From the NCBI GenBank assembly GCA_026419785.1, contig JAODTK010000999.1, positions 186,001-250,000 of the forward strand: a DNA stretch of 64,000 bases, given 5' to 3'. The translations under genes and the position numbers were made by a program. The notes beneath the pieces are model-generated. The model saw only the letters and a list, made by a program, of their open reading frames with translations. It ran no database searches and was not told where the DNA came from. Positions 47,737-59,835 of the stretch are shown here, piece after piece (positions within the stretch are counted from its first letter, which is position 1; the number at the start of each line of letters is the position of its first letter). The DNA is from Sclerodactyla briareus. Lineage: Eukaryota; Echinodermata; Holothuroidea; Dendrochirotida; Sclerodactylidae.

Positions 47737-49039
47737 CTTAGCGTGGTAAATAGATTTGGATTTGATTTTCTACAGGTTCCGGAAGCACAATTGAGGCTTC
47801 ATCTAGGAACCCTTGCCGTATTGATCCTGGGATGAGCACCAGGCGACAACCTCAGTTTCTCTTCCGACTAGTGCTCAGAAGACATCAAGGCAGGGGTGTC
47901 ATTAATCCCAACCGGGGGCTCCCAGGACCGCCTTTTTTTTGTCCTATCCGAAAGGATATCCGTGAACTCCAAGACCCACACTCTTTCTCTGCGGACCATG
48001 ACGGAGCGGAAGTTTCAAGTTCAGCGTGACTGCGCCCAGCCCAACGGTTTACAGACTATTGCAGATATCCCCGAAACAAACCCCAGTACCCCCGAAATCC
48101 ACTGCACCACAGCGGAACCAATGAAAGCGAAGACCAAAACCTCAGTGCCTGTTGGAATTCAAACCCGGAATATTTTTTTGTAAAGTGTCACTGGATAACC
48201 AACTCTAACCATTCTCTCCTCCTCCCCCGCCCCCGTTCAGGTTGGTATTTAGCAATTTTCCAGGTCATTATGTTCATGTAACAGATTTCACTTTGAACTA
48301 GCCCTAGGTCAACCAGATAGCTAAAATGCTATGGCCCTTCACAGGAGCAAATCATGCAGAATTGTACCACCAGCACGTTATGGTCAACAAGACTTTTAAC
48401 AAATTAATAACCCACCTACCCAAAATTGGCTGATGTCACGTCTCTCAATTCACCGCACACTCTTACACAGGGTACCTTTGCTCTTGCTAACGAAAGTTAC
48501 AAGAATTTTCTTTTCTGCCATTGGCTGGGGTGACCACAGTGGCCTTGACCTGACCCCAAACAAATAGGGTTCACATATTCATCACAGGAAACACACCTAC
48601 CACATATGAGATCCATCCATCGAGATGGAGTCAAGTTAGCTATTCATTTCCAAGCTAAATTGCTAAAATATCAAATATTATCCAACAAGGCGTCCGCCCC
48701 CAGAGTCCTCGCCTGGTTGCTCTGATCCGTGATTTTCCTTCTTTTAGTCCACATGCCAACCATTAAACAGGCATGCCATATGGTGCTTTAAGATTTAGTT
48801 ATTTCGGCATATAAAACAGAAACAGCCTACTACTCATTGCCCAATTTCAAATTCGTTAGGACTGACTTTTGACAAATGTCCTGCTAAGTAGTACAAGTTT
48901 TTGGGGAAAGGTGACTGTGTACATTAGACCCGGATAAGCCTACGGAAAGTCAATTGCCATTTTCTCATTCAAATATCCTCGAATTTCTTCGAAATGTTTC
49001 TGAACTCAAACGACTGTAATGGTATCCCATACCTATTCA
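47737..49039. other. Mostly unassigned; possible tRNA-like SINE head near 48150-48215 (minus)
   Basis: On the minus strand ggttagagttggttatcca is followed about 28 bases later by cgggtttgaattcc, resembling A and B boxes of RNA polymerase III. The stretch continuing down to about 47800 could be the body of a third SINE type, but no second copy exists here to test that. The rest shows nothing assignable. Confidence 0.35.
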
Positions 49040-51160
49040 TAGTTTTAAACGTTCATCGCCATCATTGACTACAACCCTTGGAACATATCAAACTAACAAC
49101 GAGACCGTGGTCTTTAGCAAAGTTATCCAAATATCATCACAGAGTATGGCCCTTATATATCCATCTATACGTACTTCCAGTAACTCTCAGGCGTTTCACA
49201 CCACCCCTCTCACAGCTACTTGCAGGCATTCCCTGTCTAGAGTGGAAATGAGCCATCTAATGGCAGGTGTAACCTTACACCCTTAGCTGCTGCTCTCTCT
49301 GGACATGTAGGCCCTACTGTAGCTGAAGCTATGACTATATGAGTGATATGAGGGAATTCCACTGTAACTCAGCTTGCTCAACAATTGTGCAATCATGTTC
49401 CTCCTCTACATTTTTCAACAGGGATGCCCTGAAGTTTGATATAATAAGACAATAACTGAACTATGAAATCTTCTGTCTGTTACGAATAGGAATACTAGTT
49501 AATGGAAGGATTGAATCCCATAAAACCGCGGGTTGAAAGTTTGAAATGAGAAAAACTTCAAATAGATATTTCTGTTATATTGATAGTAATGCTGAGCTAG
49601 ACTATACCGTTCTTAAATGGGTAGCGGAGAGGGGATAATAATTCCAAGAGTGCATGGGGTTTTGTAGGGGCTATTTTAGGCCTACTTATTTCAATACTTT
49701 CTCACATTGTGCTTCGGATAATTGATGGCCCTTACTAACCTACATTTTTATGAAATATCCCATCATAATGAGCCCCTTTTATACAACATCAGCCATATCA
49801 CATGCAGTCCCTTTAAGAGGCTGTTTGGCAGGAATGGTTTATTATTTGGCATTATTTGGCCCATAAGTGACTTTGAAAGACCTTTAATGATATTACTGTT
49901 TTTATGAAAATTTACCCTTGATAATATATATGCTGCATGTCCCCAAACTCCAGCCAAATCACACACACAGTAACTAGGGTCTGTTGCAGGAAATGTTTAT
50001 TATTTGGGCAGTTCTTGGTCCCATGATGACCTTGGAATAACCTTTGTGACATGAGGAGATTTTATGAAGAATGCTTGCCTCGTGTATGCCCCAAGCCCAA
50101 AAAGCATTATGTAATCAGATACCCACGCCCTATGCTATCGCCCAAGGTATTAAATCAACCTTTGGCCCCTTGTAACTTGCAGACCAGGTGTCATATCGAG
50201 CGGGGAGTTTGGTTTTCTCGCCTATGTAGCACACGAGAGCTCTATCACATATCCCAAAATTGACGGTTTTTATTCTCTTTGCCCTGTAACTCCTACATAA
50301 CACCTTTTTTAAAACTTGACCTTTGCCCTTTTGACCTTGTCCTTTAGATGTTGTTTTATCCACCGAACCCAAAAATTACCATGACAGTCTCTACAAGCCT
50401 ACGAGAACCCTATCTGCACTCATTCTAATTGTTACCTGCCCATTTTAACAAAACTACCTTTCGAAAAATTGCCAAAAACTAATTTATGTAAATTTATTCA
50501 CATTAAATGACGCTATTGACCTTTACACGTTGTTAAATTTATCAGGATCAAAGGTTGTAACCCCTCTCCCCATCCCCAGTTTCATGTGGATTCAACCAAA
50601 CTTTTAAATATGCATGAATTATGTCAAACTAGACTACTGTAGGTAACTGCAAATTAGTAACAGTGAATGACACTTTGGTGACCTCTCACTACTGTAACAT
50701 TCATTGGGACTATAGATAACCATCTCCACCGAGTTTTCGGCAAAATCCAACGAACTTCAACAATTGCATAACTTATGCAAATGAGACTACTTAATTCGCA
50801 ATATTCATCCAGGAATCTAATCAATTGGTGTACTCTTCATAGTTTGTTTATAATCCTTCGACAGCCCATCACCGATGCATCTACCGATCAGAGATATCTG
50901 TACACAAGCTTTCCCCCCGGGCCAATTGTTCATTAAATATGCCAATTTTATGCAATGAGTATTGCTTTCGAGACAAAAGTGGATGCAATATCGCGGCAAC
51001 CTTCACGGCGCACGTCCACAAAAAGGTCCCAGCATGATGGCCTTCATTCACGGTTCAAGGAGATATCAAACCAACATACGGACAGAACAGACTACAGACA
51101 CACACAAACAAAGTGACCACTTGTCTCTCCTTGAACACAGTTCAGGCGAGACCAAGAAAC
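49040..51160 (+). mobile_element. Composite dispersed repeat, short copy (family A)
   Basis: The head (agagtatggcccttatat, cctgtctagagtgg, near 49140-49245), middle (ggaatactagttaa near 49489) and tail (gactatagataacc, near 50708, to gtctctccttgaac near 51122) follow the order of the copy at 5940-9295. Only one gtcatatcgagcgg-type unit core is present (50189), so this copy is 1.2 kb shorter. The tail is closely similar: tccaacgaacttcaa, atgcaaatgagactact and aaggtcccagcatgatgg all match. No coding capacity is visible. Confidence 0.75.
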
Positions 51161-51918
51161 AATAAGAATTGTTTTACTTCCCTTTAATATGAAAAGCTAT
51201 AGATCTGTGTAGGACATTTCATACCCCCCAGTTTTGGGGCTATGTTGTAACAATTTATGTTGTAACGTGAACTTGGTGATCCGGTTTCCTCTAAATGCAC
51301 CAACTTTTGGCTTCCAGACCCGCTTTGGCCCTGAGCTCTGACAGGGACCCGGCCTGTGATCGCTGTATGCCTGTATCGCGGTCTAGCCATAATAGCATAA
51401 TGACCCTGCCTAATCTGAAGCACTACAGGGGCCTACGCATCTGGGCCAAACAGGTCCACCTTCGATGGTCCCCTGTACTCCTGGCAAGAGGCTCAACGAA
51501 CCAGAGCATGGTAATATCCCCAATATTTATTACGAATCACCCCGCCTCTAGCCCCACAGTTTCACGAGCACAGCTATGGGGACTTTAGCCCCATCCCAGT
51601 CCATCCATGAAACATAAATACTCTCACAGTTTACCACCATTTAAATAGTTGGATATTGATTTGTACAAATGGGATTTGATGATTTGCCCGATTGCAGCAA
51701 AATTCTTTCTTTCAAAAACTCAGACCATACAATGCACAAGCCTTTGCAGAGCTGGATGAAGCCCTTCTCCCATTATCTGAAAGGCTTCTACTTTTCAAAT
51801 TTTTCATGTGTGCTACTATAAACTGATGGTGGCGGCTCCGTCTATATTCTAATATTCTACTCTCAAAATTTCACTGCAATGTGTCGAATCACACCTTCCC
51901 TGTATCCTTTACCATGTG
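51161..51918. other. Unassigned sequence
   Basis: No gene, RNA or repeat could be supported here. Confidence 0.45.
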
Positions 51919-52259
51919 CCAACCGAGTGGGTTGGCACAATTGGTAAATACCATTGGGTCATACCAAAGACTTTTAAAATGGAACCTGTTGCCTTCTCAC
52001 TGGGCGCTCAGCACGAGGTATTGAGCTGGACATTCGAGGGGTAGGCAATTTGCAAGTTGCCATCATGCGTGTTATCACCCCCACCCCCCATTAAGTACTG
52101 CAAAAGAGGCATTGGCCTTTTCCGGGTACCTGGTGAAGGCTTCGCAGTGACAAATTGGTGTGGTATCCAGGTCGGCATCCCTGCTGGGCCTTGAAAAAGG
52201 AATCGTATCCTGTGCTCGGCAAGTAATAAATAAAAATAATAAAAAAAAAAAAAAAAAAA
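51919..52259 (+). mobile_element. tRNA-derived SINE, family S1, copy 3, with A-rich tail
   Basis: The head is shortened: gttggcacaattggtaaata runs straight into gggtcataccaaagact, so the B-box region is deleted. The body follows closely (gggcgctcagcacgaggta, aggcaatttgcaagttgcc, acctggtgaaggcttcgca, tggtatccaggtcggcat) and ends at ctgctgggcc. Some 30 bases later comes an A-rich tail ending in 19 As (52241-52259), as expected after LINE-assisted retroposition. Confidence 0.82.
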
Positions 52260-54188
52260 TCCCTCTGGCTACGCCTCTCACACCAATCATGCTATGGCTC
52301 ATCCCTCATGCCCCTGTAGGCTTTTCCGGAAAGTACCACAGATTAGTCACAATTTTTTCCATCCAGCTGCTATATACCCACTGCTTGAGCCACTTTGTCC
52401 CTAAGTAACAAAAACACTTTCACTGTAACCATCTCCTCGCACAGATCTTTTCCACTGATTGCGCCTGCTTCATAACTCTCTTCTTGCATTGGTCCTCAAG
52501 AATTCTCCTGCCACCTCGTTACTCTGCTGATATTTTGCACCAATTATAGCAGGGAAAAATCAGCTATGACCATAATGAAATTATTCTTTCATATCTTGTG
52601 AAAATTTGTAAGTTTCCCCCAGTCAGATCCATTTTATTTTCTTCTTGTCACTAGTGGTCAAGTACATATTTGGCATTGACTTGCATTATACAACCAGGGT
52701 TACCGACTCACTGGTTACTTTTGTTTGACGCAGTGGGCAACTTGCGCAATAGCAATATGTGTCTCCTTTCACACTCTAATCAGCTGAATTTTTTTCCTGA
52801 AGTTTGGGTTTTCTCCTAAATATACAACATATGATACCCAAAAATAGCAGAATGTTATGTTCACATGACCATTTGTACTTTAACTTGCAGACCCTGGCGA
52901 CTCCATCCATTCCAATCAACCATCACCTCTGCTTGTTTAGATTCAACAGCCATTTTTGTGTGGAGCATGTACACTTGCACTGTCAAGAGCTTGTTGAAAC
53001 GTCTTGGGTAGCTGTGAAGGCAGAAAAATTCCTTTGGCAATACCTGCATATTTTTCAACCAATCACATTTGTTTGTATGTTTCACATTTACTGACCTTTA
53101 CTGACCTCTGTCATAACCTACTTCGAACGTGTTCTACCACATTGGCCTAAAGTCACTATATGTTCCCATCACACCTTTTTTAGTACCTATCACAACTCAT
53201 ACCTTCCTGGCTGATGTTGCATTGTACCCAATATTTGTACCCAACACAAACACCCATTTCTAGGCCTGTAGGCAGTGAACCATGGAAACACACCTAGTAA
53301 CTGCCGTGAGTCCCCAATTGCTCCATTCAGTCCACCAGGATGTAGTTCCACAGAGGCTACAGTCCAACCAGCACCTACATAATATAAGGCCATGACATAC
53401 ATCTTATTGGAACTACTTTTGAATATCCCCCATTGCTCAATTCATTCTTCCATGAATGTAGTTTTCCACCACAGGGCTAGAGGTCTAGCCAGCAACTACA
53501 TCATGAGATGGTGATTAAAGATCTTCCCACCGAGAGTGTGAAAGCTTTTTTTTTGTGGGGTGGTAATACAAATGTAAACAAAATTACCGCAGCAAAGAGC
53601 TCTTGGAATGATGTGAAGTTCCCTTGGGTGATCAATGGGATTTGAGTTCGCCATAAAATGGCACTCGTCCTGACACAGTGGCGAGCTGCACTCACCACCC
53701 CAGTTCAACGTGCTCACATGTATGGTTTAGAAGTATGAGAGAATATACGAACCAGTTCCAACAACAACGAAACGAACAAACAGATAGGAAAGACATGATA
53801 CTTGTAGGTCTGCTCACCTGCAGCTAAAAAAAAAAACCTGAATTCACGAATGGAACAGTTTTTGGGGTCCACGAGGCTTCATTCTTATTTAAACAATGAC
53901 ATGTCTCGTACACTGCAACATGTTATCCTCACTCTTAAAAAATGTAAGACGAAGGATGGTTCTTGAGGATTTAAATCAGAATGACAGCATCTATGACTGA
54001 AGGTGAGTTTCATTCAATGAAGTGACCTTCATGTATTTTAGCTCGGTTACCACTGTAGTCCTACATTCACAAATTTTGTTTAAATGCATCAATTTGAAGA
54101 AAAAAAAAACCAGAAATTCCAAAGCCTTGACCCTGTGTACCTTGAATAATTGCCCATGGTTTTCAAATCATCTGATGTCCACCCACTA
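52260..54188. other. Unassigned sequence
   Basis: The stretch after the poly(A), tccctctggctacgcctctc, resembles the end of a DNA transposon of the gcgtagccag type, but no partner end was found. Nothing else is supported. Confidence 0.4.
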
Positions 54189-54485
54189 ACCGGTGGTTGC
54201 CAATTGGTAGAGCGCATCTGTTCACCTGGAGACCGTGTCTTGGTTCCCGGTCGGTCATACTTCAAAATATTTTGCCCTTCTTCGTTGGGCCCTCAGCACA
54301 AGGGATTGGACAGGGGAAAAAGAGGGTAGCAATTTGCAAATTTCTGCTTCATGTGATAACTTCCACCCCCACATTAAGGTTGCTGCCACAAAAGGCACGT
54401 GGCTTTGTTCAGGGTGCCTGGTGGGAGATTTTGCCGCTGACATGAGGTGTGGTATCCAGGTTTGCACCCTGCTGGGCCTCAAATA
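54189..54485 (+). mobile_element. tRNA-derived SINE, family S1, copy 4 (best head)
   Basis: The head reads ggtggttgccaattggtaga and gcgcatctg, a good tRNA A-box region, then cttggttcccggtcggtcat, a recognisable B-box region. The shared body follows: gttgggccctcagcacaagg, agcaatttgcaaatttctgc, gcctggtgggagatt, ggtatccaggtttgcaccct, gctgggcct. It ends without a long A tail. At about 297 bases it defines the apparent full length of S1. Confidence 0.85.
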
Positions 54486-54767
54486 ATTGTGTGAATCAGA
54501 AAAAGCAAAAAACAATCCATGTAAAACCTGCAAAATAGAGGGCTCATCGTAGTACAAACCACTTCGAACACCTTTGAGATTTACCCTCCGAGCAATGATA
54601 CATTGGCATGTTGCATATATGTATAGGCACTTTCAATCAACTAAATTTTTACAGGGGAACTTTGTGGTTAGCATCATGATCAACCAGAAAATTCAGATAT
54701 TTCACTCAATTTGGGTTATTGCCACCAAGAAGTCCGGATAATTTTGTCTTGTTATTCCCACTTCACA

Positions 54768-55517
54768 CAGGGTGGCGCCAGCCGGTGGGCAGGGGGGGCC
54801 ATTCCCCCCGCTCGGTGACGCCTGTCCCCCCGTCGGGGAATTTTTCCCTCTCGTCGGGGAGCCCGAGTGAGTACGCTAAAATGTACCATCCCCCCGACGA
54901 GGGCGTTTTGCCCGACAGTATAATATTTCCAAACTTCTTTTATAGTGAAACTTCGATATTGAAGCTGAAAATTTTCGGCGCGCTTCCTCGCGCTCATATA
55001 TCTTTCTATATTAATCCAAGTTTCCTTCCTCGCTCGAGTTTAAGATCAGCGTTAATCATCTTCCTACAGATTATACACTCTGGAATATATAGATAGGATA
55101 CACATTCCTTATGCATAGCTTCGAAATGTCCCTGCAAGAGATTAAGGTTACAATTCCGTTTGGGGAGGAATGCTCGTTCTGTGCCATCTATCACTGTTTT
55201 GCCTCTGTGTAGATGGGTGTGCTTCCACGACGCTTGCCCGGTCTTTCCTGTTCATTTAGGGGAATACCTGACCCTATACTAATAAGGGCGTCTGATTTGA
55301 GTGGAAGCTATTGAAAGTACACATTGCTTTCCACAATGTGTATTTCACTTTCATTTTTTTTTTCGTTTTTTTTTTCTTCAAGAAAAATGTTCAAACATGA
55401 AAACAAATCAAAAATGCAGGTTTTGACTTAGGGGAGGGTGAGCCTCGTCGAGGGAACTTGGCCCCCCCTCGGGGAACTCCGGACCCCCCGTCGGGGGAAA
55501 TCCTGGCGCCCCCACTG
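54768..55517. mobile_element. Non-autonomous hAT-type element, 750 bp, perfect 8 bp target duplication
   Basis: Target duplication acttcaca lies at 54760-54767 and 55518-55525. Left end cagggtggcgccag and right end (complement cagtgggggcgccagg) are imperfect inverted repeats of the CAGTGG..GCGCCAGGAT type. Subterminal regions are full of ccccgtcgggg-type words on the left and matching words on the right, giving a strong fold-back. The 470-base core is AT-rich with no transposase. Confidence 0.9.
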
Positions 55518-55525
55518 ACTTCACA

Positions 55526-58207
55526 TAAAAACTTTTACCCAAAATTCTAACTGAAATCAAGCAATTTTTTTGGCTCTTAATTATATCGGTGCGCGGAAGT
55601 GACGTACCCTTCTCCTCAGTGTTACCTTCTACACAGTGAAGAGTTATTATCACAGGTTAGGGTCAATGACACATGAACTTCCGTGCACTGAAATCTAATT
55701 CAATACCATGTTTTTTGTTTTTGGCTCAGCGCATCAATATGCCTTCATGGAGGTCTAGCCTTCCCTGTTTATCATATACTGAGGCTGCGTTGACTGCTAA
55801 CCTAACGTAACACAAAGTGCCCCTATGAATTGATTTTCGCACGTTGCCATACCCATGGTGAGTGTGTTACCTGGATGTACGCGAATTAGTGTTGGCGAAT
55901 TAGGCCTGGGGTGGGGTTAGGGTCAGATTCCCTTCACGTAATCCAAAATCTATCGTACCAACACCCAACCTACATTAACCCCTACCAGTGTTAGCGCTAA
56001 TGAATAATTTTTGGGAGGGAATTCCCTCCAAGAATTTTTTTGGGAGGGTTTTCAAAATCTCGGAGGGACCTTATCTTGCCGGCCATTTTTCGCACAAGTG
56101 AATTCGGCCGGCGACAAAAAATAACTTTATTAACTTAAAACCACCCTCATGACTGCCCTGTTTTAATGACGCTATACTATCGTCCCTTATACTTAACTAA
56201 CTCACACTCTTATAAGCTATAACTGTGTTTGGTCATGAGACCTAAATACCCTCGTATCTGAGAACTATTTTCAAATCCTACAGCACCGAAAAAGGTACCA
56301 TATCCCCGCAAGGCACATCTTCCATCAGCAATTTTTTTCTGATCCTCATTTTATTTGCCAAAGGGCAAAATTGTATTTTGCAGGAAAAAAATGGAAAAAT
56401 CAAAATTATTACCATTAATTTCAGATGGTAGGACTATGCTGTTGAATTTGCCATCACTTTGTTATCATGAGCCCAGTTCAGCCTAAAACTAAAATCCACT
56501 GTTAAGACACCGGTGTCATGAATAATGTGCTCCAGACTTTGGTGAAAAGTATTAATATTACCCATTTACATGTCTTGTTCCACCATGTGATTTATTTGGG
56601 GGGAAAAAATCAGAGTTGCAGTATGTTTACTAGGCTATTTTTACAGTGATTGCCTACCAGAGCACTGGTCATCAGAGAACTTTTACCTGTGGCCAGTTCG
56701 TGAAATGTCAACGGAAGCCTATTGCTCAATCATAATACCCATATGCTGTGTGCATACTGTTGACTACTTGTAAACATGTTTGTCTCCCATTCCTCAACTT
56801 TAACGATTATGGCTTCTGTTATTTTGGTTTTTTTTTATTGGAAGGGAGGCGGGCGTGGCGCGCCCCACACTCGTGCAAGTGCTAATATCTCGATCGAGTC
56901 AAAACTTTATTTGTGAACTCTACACGTAGGGTTGCTGCGTATACCGCCTTATCGAATTAATTATTAGTACTGGGTACTTCACACTGATTCACCGTTAGTA
57001 CTCCGCCCACCGACGGTCAAATGCCAATTACTATCACCGGTACTTGCGAAATTTCGATATTGGCTACCAAATCCCGGTTACTAAATAGAAATTACCAAAA
57101 TCCAGTGCTGTATTTTTGCCGATCCCATCCGCCGCCGCGTACATCGCACTTTATCTGCGATCTGTTAAAATTCATAACACTGCCCCACGTGTGTTTCAAC
57201 TGTGTATTTGCCTTATTTGCCAAATATCCCAGCCGATGCGGACAACGCAGCTTCACCCTTATTACATATGTAATCATACAAAGCCTATTTGCTAGCCTCA
57301 ACTCACGCTGCGTGCCTACTTCATAGCCCCGCTTGGAACTCGTGGTCCTCACCATAGCTGTTCCGAGCATCCAATGTGCTCCCAATTTTCCACGCACGCT
57401 ACACAACGATACCATCTACGACCGACATGCAACAAACCTCCTCACACATCACTTAACTTCACTAGGCTTTCCCATAGACTCTAGAGTAAGGAGTGGATTT
57501 ATTTACGATAGTCGATCAGCGATACTGCAATATAATTGGTCGTTAGCCTACAATTCTTTGAATGAACGTAAGTGAGCATTAGACAGTTGGTGATAAAACA
57601 ATCATACTGAAGGTTTAGCAATGGATTTGGACAATTTTTAGATCGTGCCTTTTCCTTTGTTAAAAAATGCTCATTTACGATACGTTAGGGCTTACTGGCA
57701 ATTACACTAGCGACCTGGGGTTCGTGGGCTGGGCTGGGCTTGTTATATGTATACGTACATAGTATGGAAGAATGTAAGTAGTCCATACATATATTTCTGC
57801 TGCGTACTAGTACTACGGGGTACTACAGCATCACATGCATGTGCTGTTTGCAGTACGTACGTTGTCATTAATTCTTCTCAGCTATCGAACGTATAGGAAC
57901 CGCGCAACCCTATTATACAATATAACACTATTTTTGGCAATCCCTGGTTGAGAATCTGTTGCGGGAATTTCCAGCACACATGTATTTCTCTGGCGATTCT
58001 GGGCTGCTTATGCGGGAATCCGCAATCCCACGCTTTAGCGCGAACACTGCCCCTAACCCTCACTAACCCCTAACCCCACCTCTACTTCCTAACATGATCT
58101 TGTTCCCTACATCCAGGTACACCTGGGCAGGTCCTATCATATAAATGCCGATACCATTTCCAAAGGAAAACTCTGGGTGAGCATAGCACGCGCTCGCAGC
58201 CTTCAGA
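55526..58207. other. Unassigned sequence
   Basis: No gene is supported. A cgtggcgcgcccc palindromic patch occurs near 56853. Open frames near 57021-57326 (plus) and 57092-57415 (minus) overlap each other and lack motifs. A telomere-like stretch at 58050-58078 (ccctaaccct, taacccctaacccc) is too short to be an interstitial telomere array. Confidence 0.45.
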
Positions 58208-58215
58208 CCTTTACT

Positions 58216-58364
58216 CAGGGATGTAGTCAGGCCGGCCAGCGTGCCGAGGCCGGACACTTTCTTGAGTTTGTATTCACTGTATGTATGGCTGCCTCGAGCC
58301 AAAACGAGGCCGAGGCCGGCGAGGCCAGGCAAATCTTCTTGAGTCCGCCTCGACTACAACACTG
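58216..58364. mobile_element. Short hAT-type MITE, 149 bp, 8 bp target duplication with one mismatch
   Basis: The left end cagggatgtagtcaggc and the right end (complement cagtgttgtagtcgaggc) are inverted repeats. Flanks are cctttact (58208-58215) and cctgtact (58365-58372). The interior is rich in gaggcc and ggccgg words. Several hAT-type hallmarks agree, with slight decay. Confidence 0.82.
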
Positions 58365-58372
58365 CCTGTACT

Positions 58373-59246
58373 AAAGCCTGGTTCACACTTGAGGCCTAGG
58401 TTGTTTTTAAGGCTAGCGCTAGCGGCCACTTTTCTGTTTCGAATTCAGTTTCTGACAAGCTTGTATCTCAATAATAGACCCAAAAGACCATTTTGTAGTT
58501 AGGAGAACTCATTCATTTCCTATATTGTCTTTGGCAGGTGAGAATGACCAAATTTTACCCGGCTCAGTCAAAATCTTCCATAACTGCAAATACCTTGATC
58601 ACAATTTGTTGGTTGATGCCAGTTGCCACTCTAAATGTTCATGCAGATTCTCTATAGTAATGTTCTTGCCTGTTGCCCAATCTGAATAATAATCTGAATT
58701 TGCTAAAATGAGCCCTAGACTTGGTTTTACAACTATGTTTTCAAAACAGACGCTGGGGAACACAGGTGTGCTTTTCCTCCAATTATTACGGTCACAATTT
58801 CGCTGTTATTTGTAAGTTCAAATTTATACTAATGAAATTTTAACATTGTACTGGATTGGAGTGTTTCCTGAATGTGTTTTGAAGTTTATAAGGGCGTGTA
58901 GTCGGAGGGAGAAGTTGGAGGGAAGAAGTGACGGATTTCGTCCACCTTGCACTGGGAAAGTATCCTACAGTACAATTTCTTCTGATACGTGACTAGTCAA
59001 GCATGACTGGTAAGACAACCCGAGAAAAGCGGGTGACTTGGAGCACGCCCGCTGTAAATATTTTCAACTTGTCCTATTGGAAAACATGTTTTTTACTTGC
59101 CGTCCGATAAATTATTGTACATTTCATATATCGCAGATAGTAAACTAGTGGTTGAACTGCCCTTTAGATGAGAGCTGAGACTACCTAGGCTAGGTCTCCA
59201 CTACAGTGAGAACAATTCCCCACCAGGCAGTAGGCTCAGTAATCGT
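58373..59246. other. Unassigned sequence
   Basis: No feature could be supported. Confidence 0.45.
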
Positions 59247-59694
59247 GAGGTACCCGTCGACTGCGCGTACCGTCGACTGGGCACCTTGAATTATGATACG
59301 TACACTTTAAAATATGCTAAGAAATCAGCAAATTCGTAATGTTTTGTGCAAAATCATCTGCTAGAAAAGTGTTTTTAATTTAACTCTAATTTTTTTTTCC
59401 TTGCACTGGCGGACAACCTCGTTCAAAAATCACACTACGCGAGTAACAATTTTGCGTACGCACACAAACACATAACAGTGCGCATCGACGGGGGGTTACA
59501 CTTGACCAATTTAGTTTCAGCAAACAGATTACCGGAAATAGGCTTTAACTTTTCACATTGACGTACCGAACATAGAAGCAAGAGATCATTATAAAGGTAA
59601 ACATTCCTTATTCACATTCATCAGCTCGATTCATGAGCGGCTGTCACAAAATGACAGCTGTTTATAGGCTCAAGTGCGGCAGTCGACGGGTACC
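59247..59694. mobile_element. Possible inverted-repeat element with cccgtcgactg ends
   Basis: ggtacccgtcgactgcgc at 59249 is mirrored by gcggcagtcgacgggtacc ending near 59693, about 16 of 18 bases. The left arm has a second gtaccgtcgactg immediately inside. No target duplication could be recognised, so this may be a decayed transposon or a simple inverted repeat of about 445 bases. No reading frame is present. Confidence 0.5.
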
Positions 59695-59740
59695 CCATCA
59701 TACCACCACCACATTTTTGTAACACTCATCTCCTCACACT

Positions 59741-59835
59741 CGCAGTCCCCCCCCCCCCACAACTCCCACTCCCGTCCCCAGTCCCACTCCCACTCGCAGT
59801 CCCACTCCCACACGTAACACGATTCCCAGTCAGTC
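59741..59835. repeat. Minisatellite of cccactcccactcgcagt words
   Basis: Six-base and twelve-base steps of cccact / cagtcc alternate irregularly after a run of Cs. Confidence 0.8.

Noticed and set aside
58050..58078. Interstitial telomere repeat
   Set aside because: Only three or four imperfect ccctaa units are present, too few to separate from chance in C-rich sequence.
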